From NCBI RefSeq assembly GCF_008329705.1, contig NZ_VTSX01000015.1, forward strand, positions 62,001 to 126,000: a DNA stretch of 64,000 nucleotides, in the 5' to 3' direction. The notes beneath the pieces were generated by a model. It was given only the letters and a program-made list of their open reading frames with translations. It had not been told where the DNA came from and did not search any database. A program made the position numbers and the translations under genes. Of the stretch, positions 41,795 to 50,351 are shown piece after piece. This DNA comes from Chryseobacterium sp. SN22. GTDB taxonomy: Bacteria; Bacteroidota; Bacteroidia; Flavobacteriales; Weeksellaceae. Position 1 is the stretch's first letter. Every line of letters starts with the position of its first letter.

Positions 41795-44290
41795 TCAATC
41801 TACTTTCCAATCGAGCTTTTCTTCTTCCGAATTCCAGTCGACATGGATGATCTGGCCTGATTTTACCTCTTCCCTTACAATCATTTTAGAAATCGGCCTC
41901 GCCAGCTGGGAACGGATTACTCCGGAAATCTGCCTTGCTCCATATTTGCTGCTGAATCCGCCCAAAGCCAGGTTTTTCACAGCTTCATCAGTGATTTTCA
42001 GGCTCATTCCAAGTCTTGTGAGTGAAGTGTGCAATGATTTGAGCTGAATATTGAAAATCCGTTCTGCAATAGATTCCGTGATCGGAGCAAAAGGGATAAT
42101 TTCCGTAATTCTTGCCAGAAATTCCGGCCTGAACCGTCCTGAATTCGACATGATCTGCATCAAAGAGTTGGATTCCGGAATTTTCCCTTCTTCAAACTGC
42201 TTCACGATTTCCTCGCTTCCTATGTTTGAGGTAAACAGGATCAGCGCGTTGCTGAAATCACCTTCTTTTCCAAGCTTATCATGAACTTTTCCTTCGTCCA
42301 TGATCTGTAAAAATACATCAAATACCGAATGATGCGCTTTTTCAATTTCATCGAATAAAACTACGGTGTACGGCTGCTGTCTGATTTTATTCACCAGCAT
42401 TCCGCCTTCTTCGTATCCTACGTATCCCGGAGGCGCACCGTATAAGAGGGCTGCGGAATGTTCTTCCTTGAATTCCGACATATCAAATCGCACCATAGCT
42501 TTTTCATCATTGAAAAGCAGTTCTGCCATGGATTTGGCCAGCTCGGTTTTTCCTGTCCCGGTAGGTCCCAGAAGGAAGAACGACCCTATCGGCTGCCCCG
42601 GTTTATTAAGTCCGCTGCGGTTTTCAACAATTGCATCCGAAAGGATTTTCAGGGCATGATCCTGACCAACTACCCTGTTCATTAAAAGGGATTCCATATT
42701 CAGGAGCTTTTCTTTTTCCTGCGCCTGAATTTTCCCGATCGGGATGTTGGTTTTAGCGGCCATTACGGCTGCCAGTTCCAGACGGTCCACCTTTTCCCTT
42801 TTTACGGAAGCATGCTGTAACAGCTCTGCATAGGTATCTTCAATAATCTTCTGAATCTGTTCAACCTGCATCGAATTGTCGATCTGTGGCTGTTCGCTTA
42901 ACGATCCCCATAAAATCGGGCTGATTTTATCCCTGAGTAGATTATAGGTCCAGATCAGTTCATCGGCTTTATCCTTTTCTTCAAAAAATTCTTCTTTCAG
43001 GATTTCATCATAGCTTGTTTTCCAGCTTTCCAGCTCTTTTTCAGAAAGTTCGTCCAGCATTTTGATGGCGGCCATGGTACGGTCCAGCAGATCGATAGCT
43101 GCATCGGGAAGCTTTTTTCCTTTAGCATATCTTTTGGCGAGCCTTACACATTCCGGAAGGGCGGTTTTTTCTACTTCGATACCATGGTGTTTTTTATAAC
43201 CGTCCAAAAGAACATCAATCATTTTAACACAGGTCTTTTCATCCGGTTCATTGACGGTCAAGACTTCAAAACGACGGTTGAAAGCCTGTTCCGGCTCGAT
43301 AATTTTTCTGTATTCTTCCTGGGTCGTGGCTCCGATAACAGTAATTTCCCCTCTTGCCAATTCAGGTTTTAATAGATTCGCCACGTTACCGATGCTTCCT
43401 TTCGGATCGAGCAACGTATGAATTTCATCAATAAAAAGAATAGCTTTTTCGATTTTCTTACATTCGTTGATTACCTTTTTCAGGCGGTCTTCAATTTCGC
43501 CTTTGTAAGAAGTTCCGGCAAGTAAAGCGCCGGTATCCAGTTCAAGTAAAGTCCCGTTTTTAAGCATATCGGGAACATTCCCTTTAATAATTTCAGTGGC
43601 AAAACCTTCTACCAATGCAGTTTTCCCTACGCCGGGTTCACCGATGATAATTACATTCGGCTTACTTCTTCTGCATAAAATTTCAACAAGCATTCTCAGC
43701 TCTTTATCCCGTCCGATGATATTTTCGATCTCGCCTTTCCTGGCCTGGGCGGTCCGGTCGACGCAATAGCTTTTAATCGACGGAAAAGAATTGTCCGAAT
43801 ATTCGGAACCATTTGAAAAAATGGAGGAAAAGTCTGCATTTCCGGAACTTTCGTACGGGGTATCTTTCCTGTATAAATTAAAAATTTCGTGTTCTCTGAG
43901 GGGCAGTGATTTCAGCTGCTGTAAAGTAAAAGCAACCTGCGGTTTTACGATGGCTGTCAGGATACAGACCGGGGTAATTTCATCCAACCCGAGTTTCAAC
44001 CGGACATCATCTGCTTCTTCAACAATCTGGTCTACCGATTCATCTTCCCGTACTTCATCGGGCAAGTGGGTAGTTTTCGGATAGTCTTCGATTCGCACGT
44101 CTGCCCATTCATAGAAATATCCCGGATCTTTATCGATGCTTTTCAGGAATTCACTAAGGCCGATATCTCTGTGCATTAAAGCCTGCAGGATATGTGGTGC
44201 GCCATAAGTTGCATTGTAATTTTCCTTGGCGATCGACTGTGCAATATGAAAAAGCTGTTTTACCGTCTCGTTGGTTACTAGTACTCCCAT
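41795..44290 (-). CDS. tssH: ClpV AAA+ ATPase (TssH)
   Basis: An 831-residue double-ATPase Clp protein. The N-terminal Clp repeat domain (about 1-150) is followed by AAA domain 1 (Walker A GEPGVGKT, residues 217-224; Walker B AILFIDEIHTLL), a short coiled middle region and AAA domain 2 (LLGPTGTGKTELAKSMAELL; VVLFDEIEKAH). TssH disassembles contracted TssB/C sheath so that subunits can be reused. Context (hcp, vgrG, transglycosylase) identifies it as TssH rather than ClpB. Its substrate, the TssBC sheath, is not encoded in this window. Confidence 0.92.
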   Translation of the reverse strand: MGVLVTNETVKQLFHIAQSIAKENYNATYGAPHILQALMHRDIGLSEFLKSIDKDPGYFYEWADVRIEDYPKTTHLPDEVREDESVDQIVEEADDVRLKLGLDEITPVCILTAIVKPQVAFTLQQLKSLPLREHEIFNLYRKDTPYESSGNADFSSIFSNGSEYSDNSFPSIKSYCVDRTAQARKGEIENIIGRDKELRMLVEILCRRSKPNVIIIGEPGVGKTALVEGFATEIIKGNVPDMLKNGTLLELDTGALLAGTSYKGEIEDRLKKVINECKKIEKAILFIDEIHTLLDPKGSIGNVANLLKPELARGEITVIGATTQEEYRKIIEPEQAFNRRFEVLTVNEPDEKTCVKMIDVLLDGYKKHHGIEVEKTALPECVRLAKRYAKGKKLPDAAIDLLDRTMAAIKMLDELSEKELESWKTSYDEILKEEFFEEKDKADELIWTYNLLRDKISPILWGSLSEQPQIDNSMQVEQIQKIIEDTYAELLQHASVKREKVDRLELAAVMAAKTNIPIGKIQAQEKEKLLNMESLLMNRVVGQDHALKILSDAIVENRSGLNKPGQPIGSFFLLGPTGTGKTELAKSMAELLFNDEKAMVRFDMSEFKEEHSAALLYGAPPGYVGYEEGGMLVNKIRQQPYTVVLFDEIEKAHHSVFDVFLQIMDEGKVHDKLGKEGDFSNALILFTSNIGSEEIVKQFEEGKIPESNSLMQIMSNSGRFRPEFLARITEIIPFAPITESIAERIFNIQLKSLHTSLTRLGMSLKITDEAVKNLALGGFSSKYGARQISGVIRSQLARPISKMIVREEVKSGQIIHVDWNSEEEKLDWKVD

Positions 44291-44497
44291 TGTGTATTAT
44301 TCTCAAATTAATATTCTGTATGATGTATTGGTGTATTCATTGGTTTTATCCGCTGAAATGCAGCAAAAATCAATCCATAACCGACTGAATTTTACTGTTT
44401 ACTAAGATATTGATTTTTCGGAAAATATGAAAAATATGTCTTAAAAATGTGACATACCAATATTATTCATCGCATACCATATTTTATAAATTAAAGT

Positions 44498-44533
44498 TAA
44501 AAAAAGACTGTCTTTCAGGGACAGCCTTTTTTG
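44498..44533 (-). terminator. Terminator after hcp copy 2
   Basis: An imperfect stem (AAAAAGACTGTC with GGACAGCCTTTTTT) is followed on the minus strand by a T-run. It ends the second hcp transcript before clpV. Confidence 0.65.
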
Positions 44534-44558
44534 ATATGGTATTTATACACAATCCTTT

Positions 44559-44963
44559 TTATACTGATGGCCAAAGACCTTCATAAGCAGAGTTACCATA
44601 ATTGATGGTTTCCGCACTTACTACGAAGCTGATCAGCATGCTGTTTTCATCTACCGCATCAAATTCCACTTGGTGCTGGATCACATAACCGTTTTCCCAT
44701 GTCAGGGTAATCAGGGTGCCTTCTTCGTGGGATTTATTGAAGGTCACCTCCCCTGTCGTAGGCTTGTATTTCCCGTTCAGTAAGCTTTCCAGGATGTCTG
44801 ATTTTTCAGTGGCTTCTACGGTAAGCTTGATCAATGCATTGGACGGGTCTGAAGCTACCCTACCGGAAACATCCGTAGATCTTGATACACTGTAATTTAG
44901 TTTTAATAATTTTTGGCCTTCGCCGCCGTTGAATTTTAAGATTCCTCTTGAATTTGCTGCCAT
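44559..44963 (-). CDS. tssD: Hcp tube protein (TssD), copy 2
   Basis: A 134-residue tube protein nearly identical to copy 1 for the first ~115 residues. It then differs in the loop/terminal segment (ETINYGNSAYEGLWPSV against ETIDYGTSNYQGLWPGGSN). The difference is confined to the end that may face a stacking partner or cargo. It is transcribed alone, with the same promoter octamer and tandem palindrome upstream as copy 1. Confidence 0.93.
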   Translation of the reverse strand: MAANSRGILKFNGGEGQKLLKLNYSVSRSTDVSGRVASDPSNALIKLTVEATEKSDILESLLNGKYKPTTGEVTFNKSHEEGTLITLTWENGYVIQHQVEFDAVDENSMLISFVVSAETINYGNSAYEGLWPSV

Positions 44964-45015
44964 GATTTGTAAATTTTAATCGTTAATAATACTTTGTGAT
45001 TCGATGATTGTGATA

Positions 45016-45023
45016 CAAAGATA
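45016..45023 (-). promoter_or_regulatory. -7 promoter element of hcp copy 2
   Basis: TATCTTTG on the minus strand, 52 bp upstream of the ATG, matching copy 1 in sequence and distance. Confidence 0.65.
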
Positions 45024-45073
45024 AAACAGCAATCTTTTTTTTGAAAATTTTTAAATCTCAATTTTAAATTTTG

Positions 45074-45108
45074 TCGTAATTCTACGATTTGATGTCGTAA
45101 TTCTACGA
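45074..45108 (-). promoter_or_regulatory. Tandem palindromic operator of hcp copy 2
   Basis: Two perfect TCGTAATTCTACGA palindromes (45074-45087 and 45095-45108) are centred 21 bp apart, about 50 bp upstream of the -7 element. This spacing suggests two dimers bound on one face of the DNA. Confidence 0.65.
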
Positions 45109-45153
45109 TATTAGATTTAACAAATACTTAACATCAGCCTGATAACAAACGAT

Positions 45154-46116
45154 TTAAGAGAGCATTTTCAGTGTAAAAAAACTGTTGTTTTTAACACCGA
45201 AAAGGGAAATAGCATAACGGATTTCAATTTCATTCACCATACCGGAATGTGAATCCAGCCTATATTTTCCATTAAAACTTTTGTCTGTTTCTGCCGGGTC
45301 CGAGTCCTGAATCAGAACTATTTCCCGATCGTAATCCGGACTTTCCACCTGCTGCCGGATATCGATGTGAATATTTTCCTCGCCGACCGATTGTTTCAGA
45401 AAGGATTTTCCGTTTTCAAAACGGTTTCGTAAGGCTGCAAAATAGGTTTTAATAAAAACATCTTCTTTCATCCTGCTGCTGAACAGGCGCTGGTTGAGCA
45501 CGGCCGTTTCAAATTGGTCAAGATAAGTTTTTGCATAATGATCCGGAAAAAAATCGGTGAGCCTTTCTTTTATTTTTCTGAAATCCCTGAGGGTTTCTTC
45601 AGGTAACGACACCTGCAGAATATTCCCTTTAAGATCTGTCTTTACCTCAACCGGATTCAGGGAGCGGATCGATTCTGCAGCGAGATCGGCCACCATGCTG
45701 CCGTTTCCTTCTGAAAAATTATTTTTAAATATTTGGAAGAAGTGGTAATTTCCTTCTGTCTTCAGCCATTTTAATGAGACAGTATAGGTAAGCGTGTTGC
45801 TGTTTTCTTCCAGCCCGTTATCTTCGGTTTCTTTATTGACCACTGAAAATATTCTACTGAAATTTTCAGGACGGAAAGGGATGTCCGGATTTAATTTCGG
45901 ATGCTTAAAAGCGGCATCATTCCGGCTGTTGTATTCGCGGATTCTGCCCAGATCCGGAACCACCAGCTTTTTTCCCGGAACCAGAGCTTCATGGATCATG
46001 TCTTCCCTTGCACAATGGGCATTGTGAAATTCTTTGAGGTATTTCGGGTTTTCGAGATGAATTTCTTCAGATATGCTTTCCAGCGTCTCCCCGGAAAGAA
46101 TAAAATGAATGGTCAT
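45154..46116 (-). CDS. LysM-domain T6SS accessory protein, second copy of the layout
   Basis: A 320-residue protein without signal peptide. An N-terminal LysM-like motif (IHFILSGETLESISEEIHLE then NPKYLKEFHNAH, LVPGKKLVVP) precedes a region with SLKWLKTEGNYHFFQIFKNN and TDLKGNILQVSLP. Overall layout resembles 31879-32937, though sequence identity is low by eye. It lies upstream of hcp copy 2 and is separated from it by the hcp operator. A role as structural or adaptor component of the T6SS is inferred. Confidence 0.7.
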   Translation of the reverse strand: MTIHFILSGETLESISEEIHLENPKYLKEFHNAHCAREDMIHEALVPGKKLVVPDLGRIREYNSRNDAAFKHPKLNPDIPFRPENFSRIFSVVNKETEDNGLEENSNTLTYTVSLKWLKTEGNYHFFQIFKNNFSEGNGSMVADLAAESIRSLNPVEVKTDLKGNILQVSLPEETLRDFRKIKERLTDFFPDHYAKTYLDQFETAVLNQRLFSSRMKEDVFIKTYFAALRNRFENGKSFLKQSVGEENIHIDIRQQVESPDYDREIVLIQDSDPAETDKSFNGKYRLDSHSGMVNEIEIRYAISLFGVKNNSFFTLKMLS

Positions 46117-46524
46117 ATTATTTTTGTTTTTGGCTCAACCTAATTTAGAGGAAAATTTTTATTTTACAAAATTGTTTTAATGATAGTTGAATGCGGATAT
46201 TTTAAACATAACGTCCGCAAAGTGCTTTTGAATAATGGTTTTGATTTTTGTTCGCAAAGACGCTCCGCTCAGCAATGGCGGAGTGGAAAATTTACAAGTG
46301 ATCTTTTATAATAACGTGAATTCGATGATACTTAATTTGTTTCCAGTTATTTAAAATAAAAAAGACAGGAAATGATCTGGAATTTTAAAATGGAGTCTGT
46401 TATTTACGGAGTGTAAACACGATCATTTGATATTTGAACTGGTATCGATATGGTGACCGAAGAAACTTCCAGCCTCCCGCTCCCCTCTTCCAGCCTTTAA
46501 ACCAGTTTCTACTTCGCGTTCAGG
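46117..46524. other. Non-coding gap with GGAAG-family and other repeats
   Basis: CGCTCCGCTCAGCAATGGCG (46261-46280) resembles half of the GTGGCT/CTCCGCTCAG palindrome seen elsewhere, and a CTTCCAGCCTCCC...CTTCCAGCC segment near 46468-46496 is a further copy of the GGAAG/CTTCC family. No gene is supported. Confidence 0.5.
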
Positions 46525-47055
46525 CTATTTATTTACTTTGGTAAACTCCAGGTATTTATCGCCGCACTGGGTAAAATGATCGAATTCATTCATGGCGTTC
46601 CCGTAGTTCTGGATAATGATTTTATCGCCTTCATACAGGCCTCCGATATCTCCCATGTCAATTTCCGTAATTTCCCCGGTTTTCTCATCGGTTTCTGTAG
46701 AAACATTTCCTGTTGCGATTACTTTTCCTTTATCAAAAATTTTGAAAACCGGCTTGCCGCCGGTATTTTTAAATTCGACAGAGAATCTTCCGCCATCACA
46801 GGAAACAGCTACATATTTACCTTCTACCGATTTTTTGGAAACTTCAGCTTCCGGCTTTTTCTCTTCGGGTGCTCCGATGTTTTTTTCCGGTTGTCCGGTG
46901 TTTTGTTTTTTCACCGGATCTACAGCATGATCCGCAGGGGATGAAACAACGGATGACTCCGGTCTGGCTTTTGTGTGATTCGGTTCATTCTTGCTGCAGG
47001 AAACCACAGCCAGTCCGGCGATGAGTGAAAGTCCGAAAAGTTTTTTTCTGATCAT
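46525..47055 (-). CDS. Lipoprotein, 176 residues (outer end of the lipoprotein array)
   Basis: A lipoprotein signal (GLSLIAGLAVVSCSKNE) is followed by a Pro/Glu/Lys-rich linker and a C-terminal domain of about 100 residues (VEGKYVAVSCDGGRFSVEF, DIGGLYEGDKIIIQNYGNAM, QCGDKYLEF). No family is recognised. It has its own promoter-like octamer upstream (47084-47091), so it may be expressed apart from the long operon above it. Confidence 0.75.
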   Translation of the reverse strand: MIRKKLFGLSLIAGLAVVSCSKNEPNHTKARPESSVVSSPADHAVDPVKKQNTGQPEKNIGAPEEKKPEAEVSKKSVEGKYVAVSCDGGRFSVEFKNTGGKPVFKIFDKGKVIATGNVSTETDEKTGEITEIDMGDIGGLYEGDKIIIQNYGNAMNEFDHFTQCGDKYLEFTKVNK

Positions 47056-47083
47056 ACCGTATTTTCGTATTTGGTTGTCTGAT

Positions 47084-47091
47084 CAAAAATA
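47084..47091 (-). promoter_or_regulatory. -7 promoter element of the 176-residue lipoprotein gene
   Basis: TATTTTTG on the minus strand fits TAnnTTTG, 28 bp before the start codon. Confidence 0.4.
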
Positions 47092-47189
47092 CCATAAATT
47101 TTCATCGGAACATATTTTTTGGTCTAAATTGCGATATTAAAATCTGTCAATTGTTTATCTCAGATTTATGGCATTAATTCAGGTCATTA

Positions 47190-48002
47190 TTAATCAGCAT
47201 TATAGATCACTGTTCTCTTTACATTATTTTCCTGTTTTTCAAAAGCAATATCGGTTGTTCCTCCTGCATACAACATTTCAATACTTACTTTACTGCCCGT
47301 TATTTTAAAATCGATATTCATTAATCCGTCTTTATTGATTTCCATTGATGTATTTTTTGCCGGCAATTGCTTCGGAAGATATTTTGAATCATTTACGGCT
47401 CCTTTGTTAATGAGATCTTGATATGCTTTTTCAAAGGTGGTTGAAGATAAGATGCATTCCTGGCCGGATGCCATTTCGCCGGTAATTTCTTTACAGGAAA
47501 CATCTGTTTTTTGCTGAACAGGCTCAGCTGTTTTCAGACCACATAATTCAGAAATTGAATGCCGGGTGAAGAGGGTTTTATCATAATTCAGATCAACAGG
47601 CGATTCGGGATCTGCCGTTATGTCGTAAAGCTTTTTACTTTCGGGGATAAATTCCAGCCACGCTACCGTATTTTCAACGGTACGCAATTCGCCGGTCCGG
47701 TCCGACATTTCCTTTGCGTAGACTTCGATGGTAATTTTATTGTCTGAAATATTTTCAATTCTGATCGCTGTTTCCCTGAATTTCTTTAAAGCTTCCAGAT
47801 TACTTGATAAAACGAGTTCTTTCAGCAGATCTTTACAGGAATATTTCTTATCTGCCTGGGGTTCGGTATTCTGCTTTACTGTTGTATCAGCTTTTGCAGC
47901 CATTTTCGGCCGAGGTTCCTGCCTGCTTTTATTACAACCAAATAAGAGGATTAAGCATAAATATACTCCTAAGTTTAATGCTGCTTTTAAAATGTTTCTC
48001 AT
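47190..48002 (-). CDS. Lipoprotein of the array, family A (270 residues)
   Basis: A lipoprotein signal (LCLILLFGCNKSR). The middle part (SCKDLLKELVLSSN ... VAWLEFIPESKKLYDITADP, ESPVDLNYDK) is clearly related to 52373-53269 (DCYDYLTELVRSSN ... GWVEYHKKDGKLYN, ESPVELKYNK). The two differ in their C-terminal halves. It lies 16 bp after the 154-residue gene. Probable periplasmic immunity protein against the peptidoglycan effector upstream; the family has no recognised name. Confidence 0.78.
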   Translation of the reverse strand: MRNILKAALNLGVYLCLILLFGCNKSRQEPRPKMAAKADTTVKQNTEPQADKKYSCKDLLKELVLSSNLEALKKFRETAIRIENISDNKITIEVYAKEMSDRTGELRTVENTVAWLEFIPESKKLYDITADPESPVDLNYDKTLFTRHSISELCGLKTAEPVQQKTDVSCKEITGEMASGQECILSSTTFEKAYQDLINKGAVNDSKYLPKQLPAKNTSMEINKDGLMNIDFKITGSKVSIEMLYAGGTTDIAFEKQENNVKRTVIYNAD

Positions 48003-48018
48003 AGGCTAAAGAAAATCT

Positions 48019-48483
48019 TCAAAAAGAATTTTTACTTTTCAAATCATTTTGATTGGGCGGTTTCCGGGAATTCTTGTCTTTCTTCACCAATTCATCAGCA
48101 AAATCCCTGAATGATTTTTGGGTAGCAGGCAACCCGTTTTTCAATACGTCTTCACTTTTTCCTTTAGGATAGATGTTCCTGATGCGGCCGGCCGTATCAT
48201 ATGAAAATACATAGGTTTCATAATAAGTATCCGATAATTGCCCGTCCAGATACATCTCCACCTTAAAGGTAACCGTTATTCGGGGAAGACTGCGTTGAAC
48301 TTTTTCTGCCGTATACGATATGGCACAACCGGACCCGCAACTCAGGACAAAAGATCCATATCCTCCTGCAATTCCTTCTTTACCGACCATGATTCGCCAG
48401 TCATTATTCTTATTCATTGACCTCAATGGCGTATTGAAACAGCCGATGATGATTAACAGGCATCCGGTAATGTATTTTTTCAT
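48019..48483 (-). CDS. Exported protein of the array, 154 residues
   Basis: A hydrophobic signal (KKYITGCLLIIIGCFNTPL) may be lipoprotein or Sec type. The body has GSFVLSCGSGCAISYTAEKV and TFKVEMYLDGQLSDTYYETY, a beta-rich fold, and a basic tail. No family is recognised. It lies 39 bp after the 131-residue gene and 16 bp before the family A lipoprotein, so it belongs to the same operon. Confidence 0.72.
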   Translation of the reverse strand: MKKYITGCLLIIIGCFNTPLRSMNKNNDWRIMVGKEGIAGGYGSFVLSCGSGCAISYTAEKVQRSLPRITVTFKVEMYLDGQLSDTYYETYVFSYDTAGRIRNIYPKGKSEDVLKNGLPATQKSFRDFADELVKKDKNSRKPPNQNDLKSKNSF

Positions 48484-48522
48484 TTTTATGTATGTCTATC
48501 TAAATTTATGGAGTCCATCTAA

Positions 48523-48918
48523 TCACTTCACTTTCTTTAGAGGAAGATCATCATTTCCCGGATTAATAAAATAAATAGGACTTCCCGATATAAAAAAATC
48601 ATCATCCAGTTTTTCTACATATATCGCTCCCATTTCTTTATCTTTTGGATTAAAAGCGATGCTTATTTTATCTTTTTGAATAAATTTGCTTTTAATATTT
48701 TTGTAGATCTTCGGTTTACTTTCATCATTGCTGTATTTTACGGTAACGTTATTAAGCTTGATAATCTGTATGTCAAAACTCGTTTTCATACCGTCCCGGT
48801 TTTTTGCCGAAAAATGATAGCTGCCGATCCATTCTTTTTCATTGGCATCCTGGCCTTGTGAAGAAGGCTGACCTATAAAATTAATGAATAAAATGATGAA
48901 ACAGATTATTGATTTCAT
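48523..48918 (-). CDS. Exported protein of the array, family B (131 residues)
   Basis: A Sec signal peptide (MKSIICFIILFINFIGQPSS). The mature part (EWIGSYHFSAKNRDGMKTSF ... PIYFINPGNDDLPLKK) is homologous to 49824-50267 (KWQGVYSAEF ... TIYMLNPPNDKYVLNKE). This shows one of three duplications in the array. Role unknown; periplasmic location fits immunity against a peptidoglycan-cutting effector. Confidence 0.75.
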   Translation of the reverse strand: MKSIICFIILFINFIGQPSSQGQDANEKEWIGSYHFSAKNRDGMKTSFDIQIIKLNNVTVKYSNDESKPKIYKNIKSKFIQKDKISIAFNPKDKEMGAIYVEKLDDDFFISGSPIYFINPGNDDLPLKKVK

Positions 48919-48955
48919 AGCAATTGATAAAATATCATGAAAATGACTATTAAAT

Positions 48956-49801
48956 TTAATTCACTTGTACTCTGCTTTTATGCACATACCCTGTCATTCC
49001 CTTTTTAGTTTTTATTAAGAACCAGTCTCCTGTATTATTGATAACCTCTATACTTTCTCCAGAATTAATTTTTTGTAAAATCGCTAAAGATGTGTTTTTA
49101 TCTTTTCTTAAGTTTGTATATCCATCCGGATCCTGAATAATATATTGTTTTACAGAGTTTTTAACACTTTCTGTACGACATTTCCTGTTTCTTTCATTTT
49201 CATCAGGAATCGGCTGAAGCTTTTCCGACCAACCTGATTTTGTAATATTGATATTCTGCATAACGTCACAAATATATTTTACTGAATTCTCTGAAACATC
49301 TGACATTGTTTTATAAATGGTATTTTTAAGAATCCAGGTGTTATTTTCCGGAACAATATAAAATTCTTTCTCATAATATCCTTTGTCAGGAAAGTAGGTT
49401 TTTACCATAAAGCCTTTTTCACCAGCGATTTCATAGATATCTTTAATTATATTTCCGCCATCCTCAGAAAAGTTCGTTGTTTCCAAAACCTCATCATAGC
49501 CTCCTGCCTTATTTCCGAAAAATACAAACAAATCTTCTCCTTCATAGGCTACGTTGCTGACTACTTTATCAGCAATTCCATCTTTGTTGATATCAAAAGT
49601 TCTGATAAAGAAAGATTTGTTATTGACGTAGGTCTCAAATGTTCCATGTGTCTTTTGTCCGGAACTATTTTTTAATGATGAAGATTTTTCATCAATTTCA
49701 TTGGCAATCTGATGTTCTTCATTATAAGTAATCTGTTTCTGATCAGCCGTTTGGGAACAGCTGATTATTGCGATTAAGAATATAATCATATAGTTTTTCA
49801 T
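48956..49801 (-). CDS. Lipoprotein with C-terminal SH3-like domain (281 residues)
   Basis: A lipoprotein signal (MIIFLIAIISCSQTAD). A central region with FDINKDGIADKVVSNVAYEG resembles EF-hand/FG-GAP-like repeats. A C-terminal bacterial SH3 domain follows (GYTNLRKDKNTSLAILQKIN ... GDWFLIKTKKGMTGYVHKSR). SH3 domains of this type often bind cell-wall peptides, which would suit a protein that shields peptidoglycan or blocks a peptidase effector. It is spaced 22 bp and 37 bp from its neighbours in the array. Confidence 0.82.
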   Translation of the reverse strand: MKNYMIIFLIAIISCSQTADQKQITYNEEHQIANEIDEKSSSLKNSSGQKTHGTFETYVNNKSFFIRTFDINKDGIADKVVSNVAYEGEDLFVFFGNKAGGYDEVLETTNFSEDGGNIIKDIYEIAGEKGFMVKTYFPDKGYYEKEFYIVPENNTWILKNTIYKTMSDVSENSVKYICDVMQNINITKSGWSEKLQPIPDENERNRKCRTESVKNSVKQYIIQDPDGYTNLRKDKNTSLAILQKINSGESIEVINNTGDWFLIKTKKGMTGYVHKSRVQVN

Positions 49802-49823
49802 CTTTGTGTAGTCTTATCCGAAT

Positions 49824-50267
49824 TCAGTCAATTTTTTCTTTATTTAAAACATATTTGTCATTTGGAGGATTAAGCATGTAAATTGTATTGCCCATCAAAT
49901 AATATTGATTACCGCTTTTGGAAATAATATATTCTACAGTATTATCCGTTTTTGATTTAATGACTAGTTTATCATCTGACCCTGATTCAATAAAAGGTTC
50001 TGAAATACTATTGCCCTCATCATTTATTTTTTCATTAATCAGAACTTTTTCTTTACTCACAACTTTTATATTATAATTTACCTTAAAATCACCATCAGCC
50101 CTTGTAATTTCAAATTCAGCAGAATACACTCCTTGCCATTTATCAAAATTATTTTTGGAAACTTCTGAAGAATCAATAAGTGAATTTTTATTTCTTACGT
50201 TTTGCTTATCAGATTGTTCCTTACAAGAAAAAAGAGTTAAAATAAATAATATCAATAGTTTTTTCAT
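49824..50267 (-). CDS. Lipoprotein of the array, family B (147 residues)
   Basis: A lipoprotein signal (LLILFILTLFSCKEQ). The body is a paralogue of 48523-48918: W-x-G-x-Y at the start, a central D/N-I-x-I/V strand, and I-Y-x-x-NP-x-ND near the end. The duplicate carries a lipid anchor whereas the other copy looks Sec-cleaved, so the two may protect different places in the envelope. Confidence 0.76.
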   Translation of the reverse strand: MKKLLILFILTLFSCKEQSDKQNVRNKNSLIDSSEVSKNNFDKWQGVYSAEFEITRADGDFKVNYNIKVVSKEKVLINEKINDEGNSISEPFIESGSDDKLVIKSKTDNTVEYIISKSGNQYYLMGNTIYMLNPPNDKYVLNKEKID

Positions 50268-50351
50268 CCAGATTATTTGTGTATTCTATTTTAAACTAAA
50301 TAAAATTACGTTTAAGCGTGATCAATTTAGTATCCAATTTAATTTTTACAA

